A DNA stretch of 64,000 nt from Pseudomonas antarctica (GCF_900624995.1 NZ_UYXQ01000009.1:62001-126000); one strand, 5' to 3'; positions 26,948 through 36,024 are shown, counted from the stretch's first letter. Made by a program: numbers and translations. The notes: a model not told the origin generated them from the sequence alone.

Positions 26948-29900
26948 CCGAAGACCAATTGGAGCAGGAGACCCTCGGCTGGCTGGCAGAGGTGGGGTAT
27001 GCCCATTTGTATGGGCCGAATATCGCTCATGATGGTGAGCAACCCGAGCGTGAAAGCTATCGCCAGGTGGTGCTGGCTGAGCGCCTGCGCAATGTCATGG
27101 CGAGGCTTAATCCAAAGGTTCCAGTAGCTGCACGTGAAGATGCGTTAAAACAGGTGCTAGAGTTGGGACTGCCGGTGCAGTTGTCGGCTAACCGCTTGTT
27201 CCATCGCCTGCTGGTCGGCGGTGTACCCGTACAGTATCAAAAAGACGGTGAAACCCGAGGCGACTTCGTTCGCCTGATCGATTGGGCTGATGTGAAAGCC
27301 AATGACTGGGTGGCGGTCAATCAGTTCAGTATTCAGGGGCCGAAACACACTCGGCGTCCGGACATCATCTTGTTTGTTAATGGGCTGCCGTTGGTATTGC
27401 TCGAACTGAAGAATCCGGCAGATGTGAAGGCTGATCTGGGTAAAGCCTTTGATCAAATCCAGACCTATAAAGAGCAGATTCCGGACCTGTTCCAATACAA
27501 CGAAGTCCTGGTGATTTCCGACGGTAGTGAGGCCCGTATGGGGTCGTTGTCGGCTGATCTTGAGCGCTTCATGAACTGGCGGACCATCGACGGCCAGGAC
27601 CTCGACCCATTGGGGCAATTCAATGAGCTGGAGACATTGGTACGCGGTGCTCTGGTGCCAGAGATGTTGCTCGACTACCTGCGTTACTTCGTGTTGTTCG
27701 AAGACGACGGCCGTCTGGTAAAGAAAATTGCTGGTTATCATCAATTCCACGCCGTTCGCGCTGCCATTCAGCAGGTAGTGACGGCATCGCGTCCCGGCGG
27801 TAGCCATAAGGGCGGGGTGGTCTGGCATACGCAAGGTTCGGGTAAAAGCATCACCATGACGTGTTTTGCTGCTCGGGTGATGCAGGAAGCGGCGATGGAA
27901 AACCCGACCATTGTGGTGATCACTGACCGCAACGATTTGGATGGTCAGTTATTCGGGGTGTTCTCGTTGTCCCAGGATTTGCTGCGTGAGCAACCCGTCC
28001 AAGTTGAGTCACGGGGGGACTTGCGTGCGAAACTGGCCAACCGTCCTAGTGGCGGTATTGTGTTCGCTACTATCCAGAAGTTTATGCCTGGAGTTGATGA
28101 AGACAGCTTCCCGGTATTGTCCTTGCGGCCAAACATTGTTGTTATCGCCGATGAAGCTCATCGTACTCAATATGGTTTTAACGCTGAGCTGAAAGTGCCT
28201 ACTGGGCTTCAAGTTGCCGAGAGCAAAGCCCGTTATCAGGTTGGTTTTGCTCATCATTTGCGTAACGCGCTGCCGAACGCCACTTTTGTCGCTTTTACTG
28301 GTACTCCAGTATCCGGTGAGGACCGCGACACGCGCTCGGTTTTTGGTGAGTACATTCACGTCTATGACATGCAGCAGGCCACTGAAGATGGGGCGACCGT
28401 CGCCATCTATTATGAATCGCGCTTGGCCAAACTGTCGCTGAAAGAGAGCGAGTTACCTACGATCGACGATCAGGTCGACGAGTTGGCAGAAGATGAAGAA
28501 GACGACCAGCAGTCGCGATTGAAAAGCCGTTGGGCCGCGCTGGAAAAGGTCGTCGGGGCAGAACCACGGATTCAGAGCATTGCATCGGATCTGATCACGC
28601 ACTTTGAGGCGCGTAATCTGGGTTTGGTCAGTATGGAGCAGATGCCCGGCAAAGCCATGGTGGTCGCTATGAGTCGCGAAATCTGTGTGCACCTGTACAA
28701 CGAGATCATCGCTCGGCGTCCGGAGTGGCACGACGAGAATCCCGAGAAAGGTGCAATCAAGATTGTGATGACAGGCAGCGCATCGGATAAGGCTTTGCTG
28801 CGACCGCATATCTATTCTGGCCAGGTCAAAAAGCGCTTGGAGAAACGTTTCAAAGATCCACTGGATCCCCTCAAACTCGTGATTGTCCGCGATATGTGGC
28901 TGACCGGGTTTGACGCACCATGCGTCCATACCTTGTACGTGGACAAACCCATGAAGGGCCACAACCTGATGCAGGCCATTGCCCGGGTTAACCGTGTCTT
29001 CAAGGACAAGCAGGGTGGTCTGGTGGTGGACTACATCGGCATTGCCAACGAGCTGAAGGCAGCGCTGAAGGAGTACACGGGCAGTAAAGGTAAAGGCCGA
29101 CCGACGGTGGATGCCTACGAGGCTTATTCGGTATTAGAGGAGAAACTCGACGTTCTACGCAGTCTGCTACATGGCTTCGATTACGGTGACTTCCTCACGG
29201 GGGGACACAAACTACTGGCCGGCGCAGCTAACCATATCCTGGGAATGGAAGATGGCAAAAAGCGGTTTGCTGATAACGCGTTGGCCATGGGTAAGGCATT
29301 TACTTTGTGCTGCACGCTGGATGAGGCCAAAGCCGTTCGCGAGGAGGTGGCATTCTTTCAGGCTATTAAAGTCATTCTGATCAAGCGCGAAGTCAGTCAG
29401 CAGAAAAAAACCGACGAAGAGCGCGAGTTAGCTATTCGACAGATCATCGGCAATGCAGTGGTCTCTGGTGATGTTGTAGATATTTTCGAGGCAGTGGGCT
29501 TGGAAAAACCTAACATCGGCTTGCTCGATGACGCGTTTCTCGCAGAGGTGCGCAACCTTCCAGAAAGAAACCTGGCAGTGGAGCTTCTGGAGCGATTGCT
29601 CGAAGGCGAAATCAAAAGCCGTTACAGCTCTAACCTGACCCAAGAGAAGAAGTTTTCTGAGTTGCTGGGCAACGTCATCAAGCGCTACCAGAACCGCTCC
29701 ATCGAAACGGCGCAGGTCATTGAAGAGCTGATTGAAATGGCCAAGAAATTCGCCCAGGCCAGTAAGCGCGGTGACGTGCTTGGGCTGAACGATGACGAAT
29801 TAGCGTTTTACGATGCTTTGGCGACTAACGAAGCTTCTGTGCGGGAGTTGGGTGATGAAATCCTGGCGAAAATTGCCCATGAGCTGACTGCCAGTCTGCG

Positions 29901-30066
29901 GGCCAATGTGAGTGTCGACTGGAGTAGTCGTGAAAGTGTTAGGGCTAAGCTGCGGATCTTGGTGCGGCGGATTTTGCGTAAATACAAGTATCCGCCGGAT
30001 AAGGCTGAGGATGCAGCGCAGATGATTCTCGACCAAGCGTCGAAACTTTGTGAGGGATGGCTCTAA
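26944..30066 (+). CDS. hsdR: Type I restriction-modification endonuclease subunit R
   Basis: A 1,040-residue motor-nuclease. The N-terminal nuclease residues are Asp140 (RRPDIILF) and Glu154-Leu-Lys156 (LLELKNP). The SF2 helicase core has Walker A GSGKS (Lys301) and DEAH (403-406), with the SAT-like VAFTGTPV and a late motif VI ([15 protein letters not shown]). The C-terminal helical domain binds HsdM. It translocates DNA using ATP and cuts unmethylated DNA far from the site. All motifs are intact, so the system appears active. Confidence 0.96.
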   Translation: MTEDQLEQETLGWLAEVGYAHLYGPNIAHDGEQPERESYRQVVLAERLRNVMARLNPKVPVAAREDALKQVLELGLPVQLSANRLFHRLLVGGVPVQYQKDGETRGDFVRLIDWADVKANDWVAVNQFSIQGPKHTRRPDIILFVNGLPLVLLELKNPADVKADLGKAFDQIQTYKEQIPDLFQYNEVLVISDGSEARMGSLSADLERFMNWRTIDGQDLDPLGQFNELETLVRGALVPEMLLDYLRYFVLFEDDGRLVKKIAGYHQFHAVRAAIQQVVTASRPGGSHKGGVVWHTQGSGKSITMTCFAARVMQEAAMENPTIVVITDRNDLDGQLFGVFSLSQDLLREQPVQVESRGDLRAKLANRPSGGIVFATIQKFMPGVDEDSFPVLSLRPNIVVIADEAHRTQYGFNAELKVPTGLQVAESKARYQVGFAHHLRNALPNATFVAFTGTPVSGEDRDTRSVFGEYIHVYDMQQATEDGATVAIYYESRLAKLSLKESELPTIDDQVDELAEDEEDDQQSRLKSRWAALEKVVGAEPRIQSIASDLITHFEARNLGLVSMEQMPGKAMVVAMSREICVHLYNEIIARRPEWHDENPEKGAIKIVMTGSASDKALLRPHIYSGQVKKRLEKRFKDPLDPLKLVIVRDMWLTGFDAPCVHTLYVDKPMKGHNLMQAIARVNRVFKDKQGGLVVDYIGIANELKAALKEYTGSKGKGRPTVDAYEAYSVLEEKLDVLRSLLHGFDYGDFLTGGHKLLAGAANHILGMEDGKKRFADNALAMGKAFTLCCTLDEAKAVREEVAFFQAIKVILIKREVSQQKKTDEERELAIRQIIGNAVVSGDVVDIFEAVGLEKPNIGLLDDAFLAEVRNLPERNLAVELLERLLEGEIKSRYSSNLTQEKKFSELLGNVIKRYQNRSIETAQVIEELIEMAKKFAQASKRGDVLGLNDDELAFYDALATNEASVRELGDEILAKIAHELTASLRANVSVDWSSRESVRAKLRILVRRILRKYKYPPDKAEDAAQMILDQASKLCEGWL

Positions 30067-30269
30067 CTGAAGCGGAGTTCACCACAGGGAATGGCGTGTC
30101 CGCGCCCGTTCGCGTGTAAAAACCATAGCTAGGTGAAAAGCGTCCGAATGTGTTTAGGGAAAAATAACATGCAGTACGATCTATACTGTTGACATGAGTG
30201 TGGAGTATGCCTACAGTGACATCACTAAGGCAGTACGACTCGTACTGCTTGTGGCGTTCGGAGGCTACT
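30067..30269 (+). other. AT-rich promoter region between hsdR and the second methyltransferase cassette
   Basis: The first ~100 nt after hsdR show no gene or strong terminator. From 30171 there is a promoter flanked by two related palindromic sites, described separately. Confidence 0.55.
30171..30248 (+). promoter_or_regulatory. Sigma-70 promoter flanked by two operator-like palindromes
   Basis: TTGACA (30189-30194), a 17-nt spacer and TACAGT (30212-30217) form a good -35/-10 pair. GCAGTACGA (30230-30238), one base, and its perfect complement TCGTACTGC (30240-30248) lie just past the expected start site. The same half-site GCAGTACGA recurs at 30171-30179 followed by a degenerate partner (TACTG), just before the -35 box. 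Operators on both sides of a promoter suggest tight repression. The regulator is not adjacent. Confidence 0.65.
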
Positions 30270-30434
30270 ATGAAAAAAATGAAGCTTTATGCAGTGATTT
30301 TACCTTGGTTGTATTTTCAGAATTTTAGCTTCTATTATGAGCAGACGATGCCAGGTAGCGGTGCGGACTCCTCAACGTACATTCGGGTAAACTCTAATTT
30401 TGAACAGCCCCTGAAAGTAGGTAGGCGCCATTGA
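30270..30434 (+). CDS. 54-residue ORF of unknown function
   Basis: ATG 30270 follows GGAGGCT at about 30260-30265. The peptide has an aromatic/hydrophobic N-terminal half (LYAVILPWLYFQNFSFYYEQ) and a polar end (STYIRVNSNFEQPLKVGRRH). Its stop TGA overlaps the TTG start of the next gene (TTGA at 30431-30434). I recognise no family. It could be a real small protein or a coupling leader. Confidence 0.5.
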   Translation: MKKMKLYAVILPWLYFQNFSFYYEQTMPGSGADSSTYIRVNSNFEQPLKVGRRH

Positions 30435-31015
30435 AAATTGAAAAACTATCCGACGTGATGGCAGTCCGTGCAGGTCATACCTTTAGAGGGAAGGCTGAAG
30501 ATGAAAATCGGAGCGATGGATATAGAGTCGTTCAAATTAAGGATATCCGCGAAGAAGGCGTTGACTTTGCTGCTCTTCCGTTTGCAGCGGTAGAATCGGG
30601 TAAAGCAAAAAATATACTAAAATCTGGTGATATTCTGATCCCCCTCCGAGGGAACAGGATAGAAGCGAGCCTTCTTACATTGCCTGATGCGCTATCTATT
30701 ATAACCACGAATCAAGTAGCGATTTTAAGCGCCCCAAGAGCAGACGTTAATCCAGCTTACATATGCTGGTATCTTAATTCTGTCGAAGGTCGATCACAAA
30801 TATCGCGCCTCAAGGCTGGTAGTGTTGTGGCTAACATAGGTCTAAAGGAGCTATCAAGTCTTCCTGTACCTATGCCAGTTCCAAATATCCAAGTAAAAAT
30901 AGCGGAAGCTTATAAGAACTGGGTGTCCCAACAACAGATTCTTAATTTATTAATTGAGAATGGCGAGGAACTTCTTGATGTCTTTTGTACTGAGCTTTTG
31001 AGAGAAAATTTGTGA
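30431..31015 (+). CDS. Half-size HsdS-like specificity protein
   Basis: A 194-residue protein with a single type I target-recognition domain (YRVVQIKDIREEGVDF, ILKSGDILIPLRGNRIEASL, NPAYICWYLNS, GSVVANIGLKELSSLPVPMP) and one C-terminal coiled coil (AEAYKNWVSQQQILNLLIEN). Full HsdS proteins have two TRDs, so this one probably works as a dimer recognising a symmetric site. The start is TTG, coupled to the upstream stop. It overlaps the methyltransferase start by 4 nt. Codons are AT-rich compared with the hsd operon, a sign of transfer. Confidence 0.82.
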   Translation: MKIEKLSDVMAVRAGHTFRGKAEDENRSDGYRVVQIKDIREEGVDFAALPFAAVESGKAKNILKSGDILIPLRGNRIEASLLTLPDALSIITTNQVAILSAPRADVNPAYICWYLNSVEGRSQISRLKAGSVVANIGLKELSSLPVPMPVPNIQVKIAEAYKNWVSQQQILNLLIENGEELLDVFCTELLRENL

Positions 31016-32388
31016 ATAATAATGTTCAATTACCTATCGCTGCGATAATAGCGGAGCTTCGCTCAAGTACAAACCTAGATAGTCAAGAGTATAAGGATTT
31101 TTTTGTTAGTGTTTTTTTTGTTTTCTTTGTTCTAGTTCATCGGCGCGAATTGCTAAAGCAAGACAGTTTGTTTGTTTTGGAATTAGTCCAAACGCTAGAT
31201 GACGAGGTTTTTTTTTCTGCGCTTCTGAATGCTGCAACACACGTTGATGAACTTTATGATGATGCTCTGGGCTTAAGCGAAACTATCGAGCATTTAATAA
31301 AGCGCGGAAGGGAAATAAATTCTGCAGCCTTTAGGCGCACGTGTATATCATTATATGGTGTGGTTTCAGATAGTGAGCTCTACTCTGGCGACACTTTTGA
31401 AACGATAATTCAATCTTTTTCAGAGATGCAAGGAAGGAGGGCCAGTGAGGCTTATACTCCACGTGATCTTGTTGAAATGATGGTGGAAATCGTTGAGCCT
31501 AGAGGCGGAGAAAGTATATACGATCCGGTTTGCGGCTCTGGTGGGTTTTTAGTTTCAGCCAATATTAAAGCATCGAATTTTGATACTGACTCAAAACTTA
31601 AAATTCATGGGAGAGAAATAAATTTATCAGCGGCGAGAATCGCAAAAATAAATTGTATTGTTCATGATATTTTCGGTAGTGATATTCGTATATCAGATTC
31701 TCTTCAAGATTTAGAGGTTTCTGCCTACGATGTAATACTCGCTAATCCTCCTTTTTCACTTGCTACTGAGAGCTATGGAAGACGTGTAAGTGACTCATAT
31801 TTTGATTTTGGAATTCCCCCTCAAAATAACGCCGACTTCGCCTTTCTGCAAATGATCATAAAGTCACTTAAGCCAGAAGGCCGCGCTGCCGTGCTTGTTT
31901 CCAATGGCGTGCTTTTTCGGGGGGGGGGGGGGGGGATAATCAGAGAGAAAATTATACAGTCCGGAATAGTTGAGGCGGTGATTGCTTTGCCTGGCGGGGC
32001 GCTAAAAAATACGATGATTCCAACAGCTATCTTGGTTTTGAGAAAGTCGCGATTACCTAAAAGTGCAATTTTATTAATCGACTCGGCCGAAGCAGAACGA
32101 CATGTTAATACTGGTCTAACTTCTTCTCTAGGTCTTCCGTTTAGCTCGACTCTTGAAAAGTACAAAAAACGCATAGAAGTAGACGGCGTTTCCAGATTCG
32201 TAACGGCTGATGAGCTGGAGAGCAATAGTTATAGCTTGAATGTCTCAAGGTACATCATAGCTCGGCAGGCGCATAAAAAATCGCTTTCAGATTTGACGAG
32301 AACTCAGAGAGAGCTTGAGGTCCGCTTGGCAAAGCTGCAAAGAGACTTCAGCCATTTATTGAGTGAACATGAAGTTGGCACTCAGTAG
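31012..32388 (+). CDS. N6-adenine DNA methyltransferase (HsdM-like), read through a 17-G tract
   Basis: A 458-residue type I-like methyltransferase. Motif I is DPVCGSGG (171-178) and motif IV is NPPF (245-248). A run of 17 G (31919-31935) ends the codon for Arg303 and makes Gly304-Gly308. This stretch replaces the family's usual FRGGAEG-x-IR loop at matching length, so 17 G is the in-frame, ON length. With 16 G the next codon is TAA; with 18 G a TGA comes 12 codons later. Loss of the last ~150 residues should inactivate it. The GTG start overlaps the HsdS-like stop. No restriction subunit belongs to this cassette. Confidence 0.88.
   Translation: MNNNVQLPIAAIIAELRSSTNLDSQEYKDFFVSVFFVFFVLVHRRELLKQDSLFVLELVQTLDDEVFFSALLNAATHVDELYDDALGLSETIEHLIKRGREINSAAFRRTCISLYGVVSDSELYSGDTFETIIQSFSEMQGRRASEAYTPRDLVEMMVEIVEPRGGESIYDPVCGSGGFLVSANIKASNFDTDSKLKIHGREINLSAARIAKINCIVHDIFGSDIRISDSLQDLEVSAYDVILANPPFSLATESYGRRVSDSYFDFGIPPQNNADFAFLQMIIKSLKPEGRAAVLVSNGVLFRGGGGGIIREKIIQSGIVEAVIALPGGALKNTMIPTAILVLRKSRLPKSAILLIDSAEAERHVNTGLTSSLGLPFSSTLEKYKKRIEVDGVSRFVTADELESNSYSLNVSRYIIARQAHKKSLSDLTRTQRELEVRLAKLQRDFSHLLSEHEVGTQ
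31919..31935 (+). repeat. Homopolymeric tract of 17 G inside a methyltransferase gene
   Basis: Seventeen consecutive G with no interruption, in an otherwise AT-rich gene. Such tracts change length by slipped-strand mispairing at high rate. The sequence as given is in frame. Confidence 0.95.
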
Positions 32389-32619
32389 CTGTTGGACATC
32401 ACCGGAACGGTGGGCAATAAAAAGCCGGCTTGTGGCCGGCTTCTCGGGGACTGCTTCAGCTTGTTTTTGACAAACCTCACCAGCCTTCAAATCGCTCAGC
32501 CAACTTACTGTCTGGCTGAATAGTAGGGGCATCCGCGGGAACTCCTCCGCATCGCCGAGCAGGTGGATAGCGCAAAGCCACCCCTGCCAAATGTGCGGCG
32601 CATGATACCCACATTCACC
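32389..32619. other. Right boundary of the restriction island
   Basis: No gene is supported in these ~230 nt. A strong hairpin at 32422-32442 separates the methyltransferase from the convergent repressor gene. I see no clear attachment-site repeat. Confidence 0.55.
32422..32442. terminator. Terminator hairpin between methyltransferase and repressor
   Basis: AAGCCGGC (32422-32429) and GCCGGCTT (32435-32442) pair perfectly around a 5-nt loop. An A-run precedes it, so read leftward it ends in T5; it suits the repressor gene and may also slow plus-strand transcription. Confidence 0.75.
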
Positions 32620-33390
32620 TCACATGCCTACCTCCGGGTCCGATTTAGAGCCTTCCCAGCCCAGCAGGTGTTCGTCCAGCGGCACCGCTCGGCGGTTGTT
32701 CAGGGTCGACCACCAGAACACCCAGCCCACGATCTCGAAGTTCTGCTCGAAGCGTTGCTCGTGGGTGAGGTATTCGTCGGGGTGTTCGCTGGCGTTGTGG
32801 CTGCGCATGCGCAAACCACCGCCGGGGCGGTTGTAGAGGTATTTGATGCGCAGCATGCCGTCGTGTTCGACGGCGTAGATTTCGCCGTCGGTGATTTGGC
32901 TGCGGCCGCGGTCGATGGCGAGGGTGGCGCCTTGTTGGATGATGTCGATCATGCTGTTGTCGACCATGTAAGCGCCGATGGCGCGGTCGGGGTTTACGTT
33001 GAGGGTTTTGAGGGTGTGCAGGGAGACGCGGATGCGTTCGTTGGAGGTGAAGGTAGGGTGGAGGGTGATCTCCACGTCGATTTTTTCCGGGAGACAGGCG
33101 GGGCCTGTGAGGTATTTGCCGCTTTCTTCGCGGGCGAGCAGTCCTTTGGTGGTGCCGGGGCCTTCGAGCAGGAAGTTGGCCGGCGGGTGTTTGAGGCCTT
33201 CGCCGGTGCGTAGCCAACGGCTGGAGACGCAGAGCAGTTCTGCGATCTCGTTGAGTCGGCCCATGGGCACGCCGCGTTTGAACCAGTTGTTCACGTGTTG
33301 AGGCGTGACGCCGCGGTTCTTGGCGAAGTCGGAAGCGGAAAGATGAACTTCTCGCAGTAGTGCTTTTAGTCGATCACCTGATGTATTCAT
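32620..33390 (-). CDS. S24-family (LexA/CI/PrtR-like) transcriptional repressor
   Basis: A 256-residue protein. The N-terminal helix-turn-helix covers about 18-52 (SASDFAKNRGVTPQHVNNWF). The C-terminal S24 peptidase-like domain has the Ser146 (VDNSMIDII) and Lys183 (LRIKYLY) dyad. I see no Ala-Gly or Cys-Gly pair in the linker (70-110), so self-cleavage may be lost or occur at another site. PrtR-type proteins repress pyocin or prophage genes until DNA damage; no phage genes are in the window. ATG 33390 is chosen by homologue length; the frame extends 20 codons upstream. Confidence 0.85.
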   Translation of the reverse strand: MNTSGDRLKALLREVHLSASDFAKNRGVTPQHVNNWFKRGVPMGRLNEIAELLCVSSRWLRTGEGLKHPPANFLLEGPGTTKGLLAREESGKYLTGPACLPEKIDVEITLHPTFTSNERIRVSLHTLKTLNVNPDRAIGAYMVDNSMIDIIQQGATLAIDRGRSQITDGEIYAVEHDGMLRIKYLYNRPGGGLRMRSHNASEHPDEYLTHEQRFEQNFEIVGWVFWWSTLNNRRAVPLDEHLLGWEGSKSDPEVGM

Positions 33391-33498
33391 AAACAACGAG
33401 TTTACTGGCGGGGAAAACACATCAAATAAACCATGCGTTGAATTGCGCATGTAGGGATTTGCTTAGTTGTAGGGCGGTATTTCAATATTTTGACTTTA

Positions 33499-33520
33499 TT
33501 AAACATGGTGCATTAAACAT
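33499..33520. promoter_or_regulatory. Direct repeats TTAAACAT upstream of the repressor gene
   Basis: TTAAACAT occurs at 33499-33506 and 33513-33520, 14 bp apart, about 110-130 nt upstream of the repressor start in an AT-rich stretch. It may be an autoregulatory site; the evidence is only the repetition. Confidence 0.35.
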
Positions 33521-33546
33521 TGAACTTTGGGTTTAATTTTTCCCAC

Positions 33547-33577
33547 AAAAAAAGCCCCGAATAATCGGGGCTTTTTT
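33547..33577. terminator. Bidirectional terminator downstream of ppa
   Basis: An A6 run, GCCCCGA, a 4-nt loop, TCGGGGC and a T6 run form a classic intrinsic terminator usable on both strands. It ends ppa, read leftward. Confidence 0.92.
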
Positions 33578-33604
33578 GATTGCCGGGGCAATGAGGAGCG
33601 GGTA

Positions 33605-34132
33605 TCAGCCTTTGTAGGCAGCGACCGACTTCATGATCTCGGCGCGGGCGGCGTCTGCGTTGCCCCAACCGTCGATCTTCACCCATTTGCCTTTTTCGAG
33701 GTCTTTGTAGTTCTCGAAGAAGTGCTTGATCTGTTCCAGCAGCAGTGGCGGCAGGTCGGTGTATTCCTTTACGTCCACGTACAGCTGGGACAGCTTGTCG
33801 TGTGGCACGGCGATAACTTTGGCATCGCCGCCGCCGTCGTCGGTCATGTTCAGGATGCCGACTGGGCGCGCGCGGATGACCGAGCCTGGGGTAACCGGGT
33901 AAGGGGTTACGACCAGCACGTCGAGGGGGTCACCGTCGTCAGCCAGGGTGTTGGGGATGAAACCGTAGTTGGCCGGGTAGAACATCGGGGTGGCCATGAA
34001 ACGGTCAACGAACAGGCAGTCGCTGTCTTTGTCGATTTCGTATTTGATCGGCGCGTGGTTGGCCGGAATTTCGATGGCGACGTAGATGTCGTTCGGCAGG
34101 TCTTTGCCAGCCGGAATCTTGCTGTAGCTCAT
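33605..34132 (-). CDS. ppa: Inorganic pyrophosphatase
   Basis: A 175-residue family I soluble pyrophosphatase that splits PPi to phosphate and pulls biosynthetic reactions forward. Visible are [20 protein letters not shown], then [20 protein letters not shown], and the metal-binding signature [10 protein letters not shown] followed by [10 protein letters not shown]. The start [13 protein letters not shown] at 34132 is the family's usual one; the frame is open 11 codons further without support. Confidence 0.97.
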   Translation of the reverse strand: MSYSKIPAGKDLPNDIYVAIEIPANHAPIKYEIDKDSDCLFVDRFMATPMFYPANYGFIPNTLADDGDPLDVLVVTPYPVTPGSVIRARPVGILNMTDDGGGDAKVIAVPHDKLSQLYVDVKEYTDLPPLLLEQIKHFFENYKDLEKGKWVKIDGWGNADAARAEIMKSVAAYKG

Positions 34133-34225
34133 TGGGCGATGCCCCCGTAGTTGGCCATGGAACATGGCCGGATTGGCCTAAAAGTGGCGGCGATTATAGG
34201 CATATTCTGACGCCGATGCCATGCG

Positions 34226-35056
34226 TCAGACGTCGTACGGCGCGTGGCGTTCCGTCTGATAGCGCGCATCGCTGGCCTGCAGTTGGTGCAGACGGGCCAG
34301 GGGATCCTGGCGATAAAAGCGGCTCAGCTGCGCATACACCTGTGGATAACGGTTGACCAGTAAATCCGGGGCGCTGAAAAAATATTCGCTGGTGACGGCA
34401 AAAAACTCCGCCGGGTTTTCGGCGGCGTAGGGGTCGATCTCGGTGTCTGCGTCAGGGTGGGCGTCCAGCTGGCGGTTGAGGTCGTCAAACGCGCTTTGCA
34501 TCACGCTGGCCCATTCCTGCACGCGCATGTCGTGGTGCAGCGGCGGCAGGCCGTTGGCGTCGCCGTTGAGCATGTCCAGCTTGTGGGCCAGCTCGTGGAT
34601 CACCAAGTTGTAGCCTTCCCATTGGCCGCTGGCCAAGACGCCGGGCCAGGCGAGGATCACCGGGCCTTGTTGCCAGGCTTCGCCGCTGTGTTCGCCGTCC
34701 CACTCGTGCTCGACGCCGCTGGCATCGCGGTGGCGCTGGGGGCTGATGAAATCGTCGGGGTACAGCACGATTTCGTGAAAGCCTTGGTACCAGTCGAGGT
34801 CGCCAAGGTTCATCAGTGGCAGTTGCGCCTGGGCGGCGAGCAGCAGGCGTTGTTCCTGGTGCAGGTCGACGCCGGGCAGGGCGGTAAGGTGTTTTTCGGC
34901 GAGGAACACCACGCAGGCTTCGCGCAGCCACTGGTCTTGCTCGGCGCTGATGCCGTCGAGGAAGGTCAGGTGGTGGCGCACCCGTTGCCAGGTGTTATCG
35001 GCAATCGGGTGCTTGGCCAGCAGGCGCCGGCGACGCCAGGCGCTGAGGGACCACAT
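34226..35056 (-). CDS. mtfA: MtfA-like M90 zinc metallopeptidase
   Basis: A 276-residue cytoplasmic protein. The zinc site is HELAH (154-158) with a downstream Glu in ENPAEFFAVTSEYFF (213-227). In E. coli MtfA binds the Mlc repressor and has peptidase activity, linking it to glucose PTS control. Length and motif spacing are normal. It lies 6 nt downstream of the DedA gene. Confidence 0.9.
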   Translation of the reverse strand: MWSLSAWRRRRLLAKHPIADNTWQRVRHHLTFLDGISAEQDQWLREACVVFLAEKHLTALPGVDLHQEQRLLLAAQAQLPLMNLGDLDWYQGFHEIVLYPDDFISPQRHRDASGVEHEWDGEHSGEAWQQGPVILAWPGVLASGQWEGYNLVIHELAHKLDMLNGDANGLPPLHHDMRVQEWASVMQSAFDDLNRQLDAHPDADTEIDPYAAENPAEFFAVTSEYFFSAPDLLVNRYPQVYAQLSRFYRQDPLARLHQLQASDARYQTERHAPYDV

Positions 35057-35062
35057 CGCAGG

Positions 35063-35719
35063 TTACTGCGGTTTGGCTTCGGAGGAGTTGCTGCCAAAAC
35101 GGCTGCGGACCACACCGATGATCATCGGCACCAGCGACAACAGGATGATAAACACCACCAGCAGCGACAGGTTCTTCTTGATAAACGGCACGTTGCCGAA
35201 GAAGTAGCCCAAGGTCACCAGGCCGCCGACCCAGATCACGGTGCCGAACACGCTGAACCCAAAGAAACGCGGGTAAGGCATTTTGGCGATGCCGGCGACG
35301 AACGGTGCGAAGGTCCGCAGGATCGGCAGGAAGCGCGCCAGGGTCACGGTTTTGCCGCCGTGCTTGTCGTAGAAGTCGTGGGTTTTTTGCAGGTAGTCGC
35401 GGCGGAAGATTTTCGAGTTCGGGTTGCTGAACAAGCGTTCTCCGGCCGTTCGCCCGATCACGTAGTTGGTGCTGTCGCCGAGGATCGCCGCCAGCATCAG
35501 CAGGCCGGCCAGTAATACTGGGTCCATGCCGCCGCCTGCGGCCACGGCGCCGGCGATAAACAGCAACGAATCACCCGGCAGGAACGGCATGACCACCAGG
35601 CCGGTTTCGCAAAAAATCACTAGAAACAGAATGGCGTAGATCCACACTCCGTAGTTTCTTACCAGCATGTCGAGGTAGACGTCGAGATGCAGAATAAGGT
35701 CGATCGGGTTGAAATCCAT
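35063..35719 (-). CDS. DedA family membrane protein
   Basis: A 218-residue inner-membrane protein: IYAILFLVIFCETGLVVMPF, then LPGDSLLFIAGAVAAGGGM, the FYDKHGGKTVTLARFLPILR re-entrant region and late membrane helices. DedA proteins affect membrane homeostasis and proton-motive force; several act in undecaprenyl phosphate or lipid recycling. ATG 35719 has a better-spaced AGG than the upstream GTG at 35728. Confidence 0.92.
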   Translation of the reverse strand: MDFNPIDLILHLDVYLDMLVRNYGVWIYAILFLVIFCETGLVVMPFLPGDSLLFIAGAVAAGGGMDPVLLAGLLMLAAILGDSTNYVIGRTAGERLFSNPNSKIFRRDYLQKTHDFYDKHGGKTVTLARFLPILRTFAPFVAGIAKMPYPRFFGFSVFGTVIWVGGLVTLGYFFGNVPFIKKNLSLLVVFIILLSLVPMIIGVVRSRFGSNSSEAKPQ

Positions 35720-36024
35720 GGATGGCACCTGTGTGGAATGGCCCGGCTCAGCAGGCCAGTGCGGGGGCTACGGGTAAGTAAGGCTACGAATGTATGCCGT
35801 ATTTCTTACAATCCTGAAAGGTCGGCATTATACGTATTGGAAGGTGAAAAGCGTGTGGGTTTTGTAGCGGGGCGTTTCGTGATATTCGTTTATCAATTCA
35901 CTGCAGATCTAAAGGTGGGAGCCCGCGTCCTATGGTGAGCGGACTTGCCCCGCTCACCATAGGACGCGGGCTGGCCCAGAGACGCTCATTTGCCACAATA
36001 GAGAGCAAAAGCGATTCGGCGTTA
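35720..36024. other. Intergenic region with long perfect inverted repeat
   Basis: About 305 nt with no gene. The only strong feature is the 53-bp inverted repeat at 35920-35972. The promoter of the DedA-mtfA pair is presumably in the right-to-left direction near 35750-35850 but no clear boxes are visible. Confidence 0.55.
35920..35972. repeat. Inverted repeat with perfect 23-bp arms
   Basis: AGCCCGCGTCCTATGGTGAG... (35920-35942) and its exact complement (35950-35972) surround a 7-nt loop. The inner part, GGTGAGCGG-ACTTGCC-CCGC, resembles another REP class whose half occurs near 20030. It lies 53 nt downstream of the GNAT gene's stop and could end that transcript. Confidence 0.9.

Noticed and set aside
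31919..31935. The 17-G tract as a simple sequencing error
   Set aside because: It cannot be excluded, but the present length gives an intact protein that matches the family's loop length, so it is kept as a real tract to be confirmed in reads.
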